Assembly: GCA_013398295.1 (NCBI GenBank)
Contig: VZSF01003927.1
Coordinates: forward strand, 726,325 to 790,324
Direction: 5' to 3'
DNA length: 64,000 nt
DNA from: Chionis minor
Taxonomy: Eukaryota > Chordata > Aves > Charadriiformes > Chionididae
Shown: one piece after another, positions 46,001-59,913 of the stretch
Position numbering within the stretch: the first letter of the stretch is position 1
How the letters are laid out: each line of letters opens with the position of its first letter
The notes under the pieces: model-generated
What the model was told of the DNA's origin: nothing
The model's database searches: none
Seen by the model: the letters and a program-made list of their open reading frames with translations, nothing else
Made by a program: the position numbers and the translations under genes

Positions 46001-49000
46001 TCTCTAAGCTACTGGTTAGATGATTCTGCCTGGCTTATTTATTGAGGAAAAAAAACAAATACACCCAATTTAAAAATGAATGCTACTTAACAGAGGAGCA
46101 CAATTTAAAAAGCCTGTGGTAATTACTAGTAGTTGGAAGACAGACTTTATTTTCTTCTTGGTAATTGAGGCTAGCTTGTACTTTTGAATAAAAAAATGAG
46201 TCCTACCCATTAGCATCAATTTTTAGCCTGTGTTGCAGCTGAAAGGCACCATAGTAACAGCTATTTCATAGAGCAGAAATTATTTTCTGGCCTGCACCAG
46301 TCTCGTGACTATTTTTTTTTTTTTTTTTGCTTTATACAACTAAGATCTGATGTCATTTCTGCATCAGTTTGACTGTGCTTCCCTTTCTCCAAAGTGACAG
46401 GTTATCAGAAACAAAATTTTATTCTTTATATAGTTTTGCCATGCAGCCATTCACCAGGTCACCAGCTGGGCATATTTGCTCTTGATTCTTTATACACAGC
46501 TGTCTTCAGACAGAAATTACATATGCTTAATATGTCCTGCGCAGTGGGATTAATTTATATTATATTTAGAAACAAGCTTTTTTTCCTCTTTCAACAGCTG
46601 ACTCTGTAGTGAATGGTTCTCTCTACTCCTCCCAGCCCTATGAATGGACTCACTAGGAAGAGGAAAGTAGAGCTGGGGACTCTGGCACGTGTCTGAAACA
46701 CCATGAGTTACGAAATGAAAAAAATCAGTATGACCCTAAATCAAATACTATTTAAAAAAAAAAAAAAAGAATCACATGGAAAAATATTCTGACTAGTTAC
46801 TAGAGTGAGGCATTTCACTGAAGAAATATGGATTTACAGAGGCAAATCAGATTTATTCCAACTTGCCAAAGGGAAAAGAGGTGTTCCCATGGGATACCTC
46901 TGGGCAGACAAAGTGCTCCTCTGTCAAGACCATGGTGACATTTCCAGCCTGACAATACAAGAGGCAAGGGTTTGAGGTTTTTTTGGGTTTTTTGTTGTGT
47001 GGTGGGTGGTTTTTTTTAATTATTTTTTCCTTAAAACATATAGAGCCCTGAAGTAAAATTTCAGATTTTGTTGATCAAGCATTTCACTTAAAAAAACCTA
47101 TCCTTGATTGAAAGTCTCCCCAAATATCCTCTCTTTTTTCTACAGTTCCCCCATCTATAACAAAACTTCGCCATAAGACTTCTGTAGTGTCCACTCTCCA
47201 ATCTGCTTTCTTTTACTCTTTCAATAGCTGAGTTCCTTTTTCTTTGCTCAAAATCCTCCCAGTAAGAGACGCTGCTCTTCCCAGGTCCGTTCTCTGCAAG
47301 ACAGCACTATTAAATCCAGAATAGCATTGGGCATAGTGAAATGGGCCGCAATCATTTGTCCTTCAAATGCCTTCACAGAAAACACTACGAAAAATTAATA
47401 TTATTGCTTACCACTTCCCTTTATTAAAAAAAGCCAGAAATTCAGCTTAATCCATGTTTGTATCTCCTCAGCAAGGCCAATGGGTAATAGATTATCTAAT
47501 CAGGATTGATGACTCAAAATCCAGAGAGACATGTGAGTGCTCAGGATTGACTGAAGTAAAGAGAGACAGATTCAGTTACACAAACTGAAGAAATACTGAA
47601 ATTTTTCTTGACCTTAAAAACAGGAAAAGTTTAAAAAAATTCTAGGTCTGGACACCCTTTAGCAACAAAATAGTTCTGAGGGTAAGACAAGCTGAAAAAC
47701 TGCAGAACGTTCACCCCAAATACACCCCTGATATGGGGAAAGAATTTTTAAGTTTTCTTTTAACCTTCCGAGAATCTAGATGACTGCCCTACTGGAAAAG
47801 GAAGATAACATTCATTTTTACTGTAAGGCTCCTTTTCTTCCCTAGTGCTAGAAATAAAATTAGCCACCCATATTTGGACTTCATCAGCTGCTTGGCACAG
47901 CAGACAATACCCTACACTGAAACCTGCCCAAGCACCGCCAAAACTTTGCCATATGCTTCCTTACACTAGCGTGGGCTTATGACCCAGCATAGACTGATGA
48001 TACAAACTGCCTGATCAATCATCCATACACGGTATAAAATTTTAAATTTGCATTTTGCTGCTGAAAAGAATCTTTTTGCTGATAACATGGAATTGTCAGG
48101 TCTATTGGCGTATTAAAATCAAAACTGATTTCAATATGATTTTCAATATAAAAAAAAGGATACAAAGCTGGAACAATGTCACCTCAAATTATATCCTGGT
48201 CTTATTTTCTAAAACTAAAAAATTATTTTATTATCTTGCTATATATGTATAACCCAAGCAGGTCTACCACGTATTAGCCACATGCATGTGAGCATTCAAT
48301 GAACCTAAGACACATGTAGCATACAATTAACTCTGTAAAAGACAGCAGCCGCCATCAGAAACACGAGAGAAGAACTATACATGCACTTCTTACCTCTTCC
48401 ACCAAAGAGGACTGCACACAGGCAGTGACTTGTTTGATGGGGCGAATCAGCAAGTGGGTGTATCAAACCACTCACAGCTTGCTGTGTTTTCCTATACACA
48501 TATACAAACACACGCTCATTAGCACAGCTTTCCAGGGTTCCTGCATCTGTTCTCTGCAGTCATGTGTAAAACAACATTTCTTGTTGTGATGCAGGCGGTA
48601 AATCCACAAATGCCCAAGATGTTAGTCGCTGTATCATTGACCCCTGCTTATTGAACATTCAACCCACCTATCGCTACAAACCAAGGCATGTGTTATTTAT
48701 AATTCAGCAGTTGTCTTTCGTATTTCTACGTTTCTCACCCACTTCTCTTTTGCTTTCCTACAAAAATTACCATGTCACAGTGGTTGGTAATGCTTGCATG
48801 GTAAATTTGTGTAATTGCTTCTGTCTTGTAGGGAATCATCCGCTGTCAGCAGGTGAAAATGTTTCAGATCTCTCTACACCATAGGGGAACAAACAGAAAA
48901 TAAAAACAATCCAGCAGTTTTACTTGGCTTCCACAGACAAAGTAGCAATAAAAATATATGCAAAAAATCTATAGCAACTTCAGCTCTTCCATGAAGGAAT

Positions 49001-49468
49001 TAAGAGGTGTCCATTTCCAGATGAAACCCTTTTAGCTTTGTAATTCTATTGCCTGGATGCAAAATTTTCCATTTTAAGGAACAGCTATATAATTAGTTTT
49101 GTTACCTAAAAAAGAAACATAGGCACATTTTGCACTCTTCATAGTGAATATGAAGAGCAAGATTAAGTTTGGATATTTTGCTAGTCCCTAGAAAATTGCT
49201 ATTGCAAATGCAGAAGGTCTTCCAAGACAGAAGAGCCAGAGAAAAAGATCTTGTTAATTTATCTACAGGTGTTTGGCATACTTCAACTAGTGACTTAAAT
49301 ACATGAAAAAACGTGCGGATCCTTTCCTGAGGCATGGAGAGATTTGCCTGTAGAGATTTGCAACAAAAATACTAAGATCAGTCTGAAAGAAACATGAATG
49401 GAAGAGAAGGTGCGTGAAAGCATCAGAAGAAAAAATAAAGCAAAGGTTGAAAGAATGTCACGTATTGG

Positions 49469-49508
49469 TAAAACAGGGACACCACTGATAAAACAAGGAC
49501 ATCACTGA
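49469..49508. repeat. 20-bp tandem repeat, two copies
   Basis: Units taaaacagggacaccactga and taaaacaaggacatcactga are adjacent and differ at two positions. No function is suggested. Confidence 0.75.
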
Positions 49509-52500
49509 CAGCAATAAAACCAGTAAACAGGGAGGAACATGCTGTTTGCATCAAGACTCTGAAACAGGCACGGCAGAGGTGGCTTGTCAGCAGAGGACTC
49601 ATGCTGTAATACGGGAGGGTGGCAAGGAGGCTGAGGTACAGCAGCACAGCCACTGCTCTCCTGCCCGTTCCAGCAGGAAGATGTGCTGCAACTAGAATTC
49701 CCAGATGATGGAACAAAGAAAAGGGGCAGCAACCTTGACAAGCAATTAGAGGGTAACTAAGAATCACAGTAGGCAGGATTCTGAGGCAAAAGATCCTCCC
49801 GTAGTAACTGCTGACTCCAAAGAAGTTTAAAAGACCGGTTCAAAAACCAGTTTATTGTCATCCTCCCCGTTCCACACAAGCAACCCAGACCGCTTGAACA
49901 CACATGTGCTAGTGCTTGTTAGCATGTGCCAAAGAACAAGGGCTGAAATCAGTGTTGTTTAAAAAACAGTATCATATTTCCCTTTCATAAGGATTCCCAA
50001 TGATTCTTGTAGAATTTAAGATACCAGTTTAAATTTAGTTTTGCTTTTTTATTTTGTTAAACCGGAACCTCCTTCTAAGTAGTATTGGTATTACCCAACA
50101 CTAATCCCAAAACATGTCAGTGCCTTGCAATTTGGATGTAATTCCCATTGATGGAGTTTGAACGAAGAAAAAAAGCTTAAATGACATTGAACTTCTACTC
50201 ACAAAGTCTCTGTTACAGAGTCTCAGCAACTGTTTGTAGCTACACACACCCAGCGCAGCCAGCAGGAATTAACCAGGGAGCAGAATCCAGGCTACAATTA
50301 AAGCACCCTAAAAAAAAAAAAAGCTGGTCTTTGCTCCAAGGGGGCACCATGCTATTATGTTACTAAGGGTTTTTAATTTCACAATACCCAATTTTACAGT
50401 TCTTTTGTCTGCTGCTCACCTCACGTAGCTGCTTTTTTCCAGCTACACCACTCAGTAGGATAAAATGTATTATTCCTCCTCAGAAAAGTTACCTTGCTTA
50501 TATACTTAGACCACAGTAACAATACTGCATCAGAGAGAAGCAGTCCAAAACCAGTTCTACATGCTTTTCTGGTCTTATTCAGTTTGAGCTGTTGCCCATG
50601 AAAACCTGAATTCTTCCTCGCTGAAGTGTTTTTGCTAATTTCCAGACGAAACCTTTAAGAAGCTATCAGAAGATTTAGATTTTTTTAACCGCACATTATT
50701 ATTTTTGATATGGACAAAATTTTAATTGCTTAAAAACAGATCTTTTTCATTAATTTATGAGGAAGATTATTTGAATTTTTAGATAGCTTTTACTGATTAT
50801 AATAATTACAGCAGCGACCACAATTATATTAATAAATATATATTGTAATAATAATCATCAGCAACAACCACAGAAGCAATTTCATAAATACATTCACAAA
50901 TACAAACACAAAATCATTCCACAACTAAAAAAATGCACAGTTGTATCGCTTGAATTTGGAATGTATTTATGTCGTTTTATTAAAATAAGTAACTAAACAT
51001 AAAACTAGTGTTGGAAACCAGCAAATCTGATCAAAAAATATATGATAAATGAATCGTGGAAGAAAAAAAACCATGATTTTTTTTAAAAAAAACCAAACCA
51101 ACAGTATTGTACATGGTGCATAATGTCATGCAAGAGAAAAACTACTCACAATTACATTACCAAATTGTCATTATATTTCCAAAAGCAAACCATTAGTGTG
51201 CTTACACTAAGAATAAAATAGAAAAGATTCTCAAATGCAAACTAATGAATATGTGTATGAGTTGTTTTTCTTGTGTCAATTCACTCTGGATAGGGCGTTT
51301 TCTTTAAAAAAAAAAAATTAAGAAAGAGGCGTTACAGAAATTCTCTTTTTCTAAGAGACATTGTAGTAAGCCGTTTAGGTGTTAAAGTGCCAATGCAAGC
51401 ATAAGTAATGCTTAATGAGGCCGCACTCAAATAACAGCACAAGGTACTGTGAGAGGTTACCTCAGCTCTTTCTGATCTTCCAGTGGGAGGTAACTCATCC
51501 ACAGTAACAGTTTTAAACACTTTGCTACCAGATGTGTACTGAGGAAAACCACACTAGAATCACTCTGTAAGCTTTAAAGACAAGTTTAATGTAAGCAGAG
51601 GGCTTCACAGCGATGGTCATTTTAGATGATGTAATAACCTCTCTTATTTTGAAAATTATATAAATATACCAGGAAAAATAGCCACCTGTGTTCCAAAATG
51701 TTTTCATTGAGATGTCTTAATTTTAGCAAACTATCATACGGACTTCTTTCATATTCTGTCAAGGTGATCCCATTTCCCTTTTTTTTTAAAAAAAAAAAAA
51801 GATAGTTATTACTAACAGGCTGCAACACTCCAGTGCTCTCCTAGAAAAAGAAAAAATCTGAGAGTCTGCAATCACCTCTGGGGCGTACTCCATAAAAAAT
51901 TAACATCAAAATTTAGCACTATAATGATGCAAAAAAAATCATTACATTGGAACTCAAAGACATATTGTTAAACCCTGACTCACTCTACGATCATTTGTGC
52001 GAGTAGCTCAACAGACCATAGCAGAACCTACACACTGAGGAGAGCCAGGGTGTCCTGCCTGTATCCTAAAGCAGAATTTACATGACAGCACTTTCCCAGT
52101 TCCTATAACATTATTTTTAGTGGAGATTATTCATTTTTTGTCCATGCCTCAGTGTTCCAACAGCAAATAAATCAAAAACTCCTGGTATTTCACGGATGCA
52201 AGTTAATTTACCATTTCAAGTCTTATTGGTAAAATATGCTAATAGAGAGATGTAACTGACAACTATGATGGTTAGATAAATATTTTATAAAGCATCTAGT
52301 GTATATATAAATGCAAAAAACATTAACACAATATTAATGTTTGAGTTGTATATTTCATTAATAATTACTGTTATTGAATTGTTGTTTAATAGTCTACTTA
52401 TAAATCTTAATCTTCCAGTACAGAGCAGCAAATATTGCCACTATATCAATAGTCTTTTCTGAGTTTAAATGGTTAAACCAAACAATGCATCAATTATTTT

Positions 52501-52887
52501 GTATCTGATTTGCAACATGTCTGGGTCTGTTTTTGTAAAAAAAGAAAAGCAGCTCTCTTGCAGGCCAAATACATGGCCAGTGATTTCTGCCACACAGCTT
52601 ATTACAATATTAGTGGCAGTCATGTAGCTTTATCTTCTGCCACGTTTTGAAACCACAGATGTGCTTGCTAGTCTACAGAGAGCTCCCTTGCAAACGTCAG
52701 TGGAAGGCATTATTCTCTCAAAGCTGTATGTTTTTCATGTGACCTGATAATGATAGTCTGCAAAGAAAAATGCAAATTAAAAATAAATTTTATACTGCCA
52801 CACACTGAGAGAATGGCAGAATGACCCAAAGGACTCATTTCCTTAGAAATGAGCAGACTTAATTGGGAAGCATTTTTATATTTTTTT

Positions 52888-52901
52888 GTTGTTGTTGTTG
52901 T
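52888..52901. repeat. Short GTT microsatellite after a T run
   Basis: Nearly five GTT units directly follow a run of T in GPR176 intron 1. Confidence 0.8.
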
Positions 52902-55900
52902 CATTCCATTGATCCCAGGCTGCCTGACTTATGAATTAGTTGTAAAATATTTCATAACTGGCTTTCCTTTGCTGAGATGATGGCATCTCTGTAGGACAGG
53001 CGAGGAGACTTACATTATAAATAAACCTACTTAGAAATGCTAAAACCAAAACAAAATGCAAAACTGAGACTTGAAGCCACTGTCGCTGAATTTGGCTGTT
53101 CCGATACTTGTTTAGATGAACATGATCACAAAGCCACCTCACTGCCTTCTCAGCCCTGCCAAGACTGACACAAGCAGTGACAGGAAAGCAGGATTTGCAG
53201 GTCATCTCCAATTCTCCCTGCTATGGGCAAGTGGAGTTTTCCTCTACTCTTTCAACGCCTTCATCAGTTTTTTTTCCTCTGAAATACAAAGCGGGGGAAA
53301 AAAGGAAGAAAGGAAGAGAGTACCCCCTGTATGCATTTCACACATGCCAAGTTCAAATTTTACTGGGAGCACGGAAGTATAGCAATAGCCTCCCAGAAGC
53401 ACAAACTCAGAGGCTGATCTCTATTGACCTGATCACCATTTTTAATTCCCTCTGCAGCAAAGGACCCAGCCCAGGCTGCCAGCAGACCCTTCGTGCGTCG
53501 ACAGTTTATGCCTCACATCACCTAACGTCACCTCAGTGTGATGAGCATTAACATACCCCAGTGTTCCTCTCCACAGCCTACCAGAGGCACCAGAAGGCAT
53601 TATCTGGTTAAATTCCTATTTCCTTCAAACATCACATTTAGATGAACGCTGATAATACAATTGCCAGATTCACGCTGCTCTGAAAATACATGAAAATTGT
53701 AATTCAATGCAATTGGCACTAAAATTATTCCTTTTCCCCTAGTCTAACTTTTGTTTTGTTAAATCATTAATTGTTTTACCAATTTCATGTTGCTGAGGAA
53801 CTAGAATAAATGTTAAAGAAGAAATGCATACCTCCTCCTCTTTGCCACATACATACTTTTAGGGTAATTTTTTTTGTTTCTAAGAATTCTTTAACACATT
53901 TAAAAACATGAAGATTTACAAAGACTGTTTTCGTGCTGTGTTTGTTGGCTACAATAGATATTAGTGGGTAATTTTCTTTTCTCTGAATGCATCCTCTTTC
54001 TGCCAAGTGTTATGTTTGTGTGTATTATTAACTCAATTTACTTATAAATTTTCCATTTTGGCCTTGTTTGAATTGTTCAAGGTTGTGTGTGTTTTTTTAA
54101 ATACATTTTCAATACCTATTACTAAAGCTATATGGGAGCAGTCATGTACATTTCACGAAAATGCTCTACAGGTGAGGCCTTTGCCTCTTTTCCGAGGATG
54201 AAGGAGAAAAAAAATCTAACCTCAAGTTACCACTTCAGTACAACTAACACCCACAAGACCACAGCTTGGCAAAGTAATGAGAGGCGAAGATGCTATGGGA
54301 GGCAGTATCTTTTATTAAACCAACTGCAAAAGTTGGGGGGGGAAGAGAAAGAGAAGCTTTCAAGCTGAAGACAGACCTCTCTTGGACATAAGAGTTGTTC
54401 AGTACTCTTTGATCTGTATTATTATTTACAAGAGCTCTCTTACCTGGTTTAACACAAACCTGGTAGGCTATTTCTTACATTTACTGAAATGCAAGTAAAC
54501 AAAATGCAAAATAAAGCAGAGTTCATGACAAAGGTGAATACTAAGTAATCTTCAAAAATAAGTTTTGTGACTAATGATGCTGTCATTGTGACAAATACTG
54601 CATTCACTTTGTAGTGTGTACACAGCTCACCTGTTCATTTGGAGAATAATGGTACTTAGCTATTTTCATAGACACTTTCCAGGGTATTTACCTAAAAACC
54701 TTTACTCGTGTGCCCTTAAACTTAATTTTGTCTATTTGGATTACCATTGCACTTGCTCCACACAATTTCACACAGCCTGCAATCAGAGCAGCTGGAGGTA
54801 AAAGTCCACCATAATGGCATTTTTGTTTGTTTGTTTGGTACCAGTGGCAGGATCATCTGGAGTCCTCTATTTTGCTTTTTGTACACAAAACTGATGCACG
54901 CTTTTGTCATCTTTAGCAAAAAATATTTAAAAACACAAGGGAACATATAACAGTCAAATACATTGGAGAAATCTCTCATATTCTTCACTCTGTACCTTTC
55001 AAAATAAAATTTTGCCATATTTAATGGGCCAAGAGAGGCTTAGTTCTAATCATGCTAACCCCACTGAATTAAAGATAAGACGCTGAAAATAAAATAACCT
55101 AATTAAAGACAACATATTTTTTACCCCAGAGAAGTTGAAAATATACAAATTTACACCCATAACAATGTTTTCTAAAGAACAGAATTTCTTTTATCATGAA
55201 AAACCCCACAGAAAAATATTTTAACAACATGAGAAAGGCTGGTCAACGTTTTTTTTATAGAAGCTTTAGGTCACCCCAAACTTGATTCATCTCCTGGAAC
55301 AAAAGAACCTTACAAAATGAGCCCTCCGAGTACTGCAACACGCCACAAAGATTTTGTTTCGCAAGGAACAGCCATGAGGAGTCTGAATGCTTGTTTCTTA
55401 AGCACAAATCACATCCATGACTTCATACCTCTGGATGCAAAGGATGATAAACACTTCAGCGTACTTCCACTCTGCCTTCAGTCCACACAGATGGGACAGA
55501 GCAGTCCCAGTGCTCCATGCATGACATTGAGTTCCCTGACACCTACTCATTTGTGCAAGGAAAACCAAAGCCAACTCCCATACTTTCTTCGTTACAGTTC
55601 AAGTTGGACCCATAAAGGAAAACTCAGATCTGCCAACAGTTCCTGAGCCTGAGCTCAGTAATGCTAAAAAAAAATAAATATAGGCTGCTGTCCTTGTTAG
55701 CAGCAGTAAATAAATAGATGGTTAGCCAGTTATAAAGTCTCACATTTCTAACTTCTGAACACGTTTTCTATTCTGTTTTGAAAACATTTTGCCCTGGTGA
55801 CTGACTTCCCTATAAATCTTCCTATGAAAATCTTAATGAAAAGTAACCAAGCCCTTTAGCGTGAACTAGATCAACACATGCAAGAGCATACAACCTGGTA

Positions 55901-58900
55901 AAACACCTCATAAAATAGGGAGGCCAGCAGCTTTATTTACCTAAGACAGTGATTCATGGTAATAGCTGCTAGTAAATCAGCAAAATGTTTCTTTTCCAGG
56001 CAGAATAAAATACAGCAATCTCCCTCTTTCCTGCTGAAACATCACCAATATATTGGGGCTCCAAGTAACAACCTCATCTGCTTTTCTCCTACACATACTT
56101 CTTTGCAGAAGGAGCCTCTTCCACTCCAACATCATTTCTCTCTGCACCTCCCTGTAACACTGCTCTTTCTGCATCACTTCTTACCTGGTGTAAGACTTCT
56201 TCTGTGTTTCTTAGGTAAGAGAGCCCAGAAATCTCGCAGAAATCACCGTGATAAATCGTGAGAACGCAAGCCGGGCGGCAGGTGCTGGTTTCCTCGCCCA
56301 CGCACAGGGCATATGGCACCCACATGGCCTCTCCAGCTGTGCCAGCCCGGGGCTCGGCAGTGCAGCTTGTGACAACAGCCGAACCGAAATTTCAGTTGCT
56401 TTCTCTTAGCGAGTACCACAGGGTGCGAGATGCTGCAGAGAGCGGAGTGTACTTTTTCCCCCCTTATTATGCCCGAGTGACCAGAGCAGTGAGAGGGAAG
56501 CATATTACAGATCTGGTTGCACTGCCTGACAGGCTTTCAGCAAGGTACCGCCCCTATCGCTTTTCTTACCTTTTTAAGTGGGGCCGTAGATTGGGCAAGA
56601 TTGGGCAATAAAGGCAGAAAGCAGGCCATCCTCTGTCTGCCAGAAAGGTGTTCAGAGGAGCACTAACCACTGCCACTAATACTCTGAGTAGGGTTACAGA
56701 CATACCTTCACACAGACATAATGTCATGTATTAACATTAATCTTAACATTAAAAGGAAATTTCACATGGGCCAACTGTCAGGGCCCCAAGGGCTCCAGCT
56801 GGGCTTACACAGGACCTCCAGCCCCTGCCCATGGCTCCGGCAGCTGCATCCAAGCTCTGACCTGGGCACACAGTCCTGGCATCAGCTACGTTACAGGTGT
56901 GACTGGCTCTTGCCCTGTCTCCCAGGTGGATTGCAAGATCTATGTCACTATTTTCCAGTTAAAGAGATTAAACAGCATGTGCTGCCACCTTCCTCCTCCT
57001 TAAGAGAGAGAACATTAAAAAGATGGCAAATATCTCACACAGCATCTACTCTTAACCTGTACGTAGCTTCTTTTTTTATTTTGACTAGCAAGGCTCCCTC
57101 TTCATTCCAGCTTGGGTAGCTATCTCTATGGCTGGTTTCCTAACACGAAATAAAGTTAAATACAACAAATCAAAAGCTCACACTTAAGATTAAACCGAGG
57201 TTCCTCACTGCTTCACTGAAACGTATGGCACTGTCTAGCGTGTATTTCTTGGGTGCAGTTCAGGTTGGTAAGTTATTAGCTGCAGTACTTATTGCTGCAG
57301 TACAGGTCTATAATTCAATACTCCCTGGTGACTACTAACACACTACTGGTATCTATGACAGCTATTACACGCTGCTGTTGCAGGAGTTGCCATGCCAAAA
57401 TGACAGTTCTCCAGAAAAGTCTCTCTGATTGCACTCAGGAGGTTTAGCAACAAAACAGAGTCAAAAAAAGGTTACAGGCAACAGGAGATGTGAGGAAACT
57501 CTTCGGTCTGACTGCTGTCTTCTCCATAGACCAAAGTAATTTTCTGTAACTCATCTCCATATTTGCAGTCAGATTTCAGTCTTTATTCCAGTTCTTTACA
57601 GGCTTTTGCAGCTGTCAGAGTTAAAACAGCACAGAATGATTTTTTATTTTTTTTTAATTGTATGCTCCTGGGGCAGTCTTGGTTTAGAACCAATCTTTTG
57701 GGAACACCTGAGCAGCACCTAATTGTTCAAAAGACTCCCCAGGTCGTGGCAAAATTATTCCACACAGTGGTAGTATCCGATTAATCAGAATAACTCAAAG
57801 CACTCAACAGCCAGCAGGGATTTTCTAATTAAGACTCTCCCATTGTAGTGAATTATTTTGCAAATCAAAATTTATTTTAAAAATAACTTAGCTGAAGCAA
57901 AACAGGACGGGGGGGGGTTGTGTGTGGTTTGATTTTTTTTTAAATCATAAGTATATGAAAATCATTTAGAAGTCATCTGCAAGAGCAGATAATGATTCTG
58001 CTGAGTGTCACCCTAAGCCTGATACTCAGCAGACGGTGAACATCCATCTGTACGACTTCTCAGGACAGACAGCCAAAACTCACTCATAATTTCTGACAAT
58101 TTCAGCTGTATGGACATTTATGCACACCACAACCATTGCTCCTTCTGCTATTACCCTCACAGACTCTCTAGCTTCTTTTACTGTTTCCTTTACTCTTTGG
58201 ACTTTAGAAAACTAAATTAGAAGCTCTTGAGACAACTTCAGGCAAAATGAACACTGACTCATAGAAACATGTTGAAGGGTTCCAAATGCTGGGGAAACAC
58301 AATTCCAAATATTGATCCATAATGCACAATACAAGGTCACTTTGAGTTTAAAACCTAACTGAAATTATTAAGCCAGGTAAGAAGAAAATAACAGTAAATT
58401 AGTTGAAGACATAGCTAAGGAAGTTACCCTGGAAATTAGAAGCATTATAGACACGAAATAAATTGTTATGGCAAAAAGCAGAGTTACATAGTCTTGACTA
58501 GTCTGAGCCTGGCCACTGTCTAGGATGAGAGACCTGAAAGAGGGTCATAAACTTTGTGGTGTCTGAAGACTTTCCATTCATTGACCGAAGAATGTTGATA
58601 CCAGCTTAAACGCAAAAAAATTTGTGGGGCATGCACAGACTTCAAGGTTAATTCAGAGATTAAAAAAAACAAAGGAGAGAAAGTGAGAGAGAAGGGAAAT
58701 AAGAAAAACTCTGACCCTCAGTGACAGGGAGGGGAAGCAATGGGGTTTCAAGGCAAACGTGCTCCCCTTGGTGTCCTTGCCAGCGCAGTGGGTGGTGGTG
58801 TTGAAAGTGATGAGGCTCATGATGACTTTCACTATGCTTTTCCCTAGTAAGAACAGTAATTTTCATCAGGACCCGCTCAAATGCTATGTTTCACACACAC

Positions 58901-59843
58901 ACTTATAATACTCAGCAGTGCCTGGAGCACACCTTATCAGATGTAAGAGCTGCACATCACTCATTGCTAAGCTTTGGGTACATGCATGATTGGGAGATGC
59001 TTATCAGGTATTTAAATAGCTATAACCTACTTTGATATTCACTAAGTCTTGCTCTTCCCCCAGTGTTAAACTAAAGGTTACAAGACAAGAGGCTGGAGAA
59101 GGCAGGGTAAAGAAGGGGAGATTTTTTCTATTGGTGGCAATCACCTGTGCGTGTGAAATTTTAATTTCACAGGTTTAATGACAGAAGTATTAAGAGAAAT
59201 GATTGTGCTATCAGCTTAAACTAAGTGGTTAAAGCATGTGTCACTTAATAAGGCCAGGCATCAAAAAACCTCAGCATGCTATGCCAATAAGCTTGTCCCC
59301 AGGGCATGGTAGTTCAATTCAAGTGTCACCCCAGCACACAATGGCTGGTACTCTATTACCTGCAAAAGACCATTTGAACATTAATTCATTTTTGTCTGAA
59401 GAGAGGTGCTGACACTGAATAAGAGTGATCATTTAAAACAGGTTTATGTAAATGAATGCAAGTTTGTGTGTTATCATGACTTACAAATCATAACATAGAA
59501 AATTTGCTAGTATACAGCCTGAAGAGACACCAGATAAAACCTTTGCCCTTAGATATGAGAGATAATGTATTAGGTAAATAATCTCAACTATTACTCAGCA
59601 AAGCAAAAACGTGTACAAAGATGGATACTGTTTGTTTTTTTTTTAAATAGCAAGTCTGGCCTTTTAGGACAATTTGCTATCTCTCCCAGAAAACCCATCT
59701 TTAAAAGATGACTAGCTAAACAATGACTAGATTTCATTTGTTGCACAGCAAAAGTAGGTTCTTCTTTAGTGTGCTTGGATAAGTCAGTGGTAAAGTGAAA
59801 CACACCAAGTCCGTGTCAAAAATGAAACAAAAATATTTGAGAA

Positions 59844-59913
59844 ATTCTATTCCTTAAAAGCAAACAATTAAACAAAAAATTCTATTCCTTAAAAGCAAAC
59901 AATTAAACAAAAA
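59844..59913. repeat. Perfect 35-bp tandem duplication
   Basis: Two adjacent identical 35-bp copies starting attctattccttaaaagc, the second beginning at 59879. AT-rich and in GPR176 intron 1. The lack of differences suggests a recent duplication or a collapsed longer array. Confidence 0.9.

Noticed and set aside
51779..51800. T9-A13 dyad, with similar T/A dyads at about 6685 and 51079
   Set aside because: Simple homopolymer junctions, common in AT-rich introns and not distinctive.
58892..58902. CA dinucleotide run
   Set aside because: Only about five units; too short to be a meaningful microsatellite.
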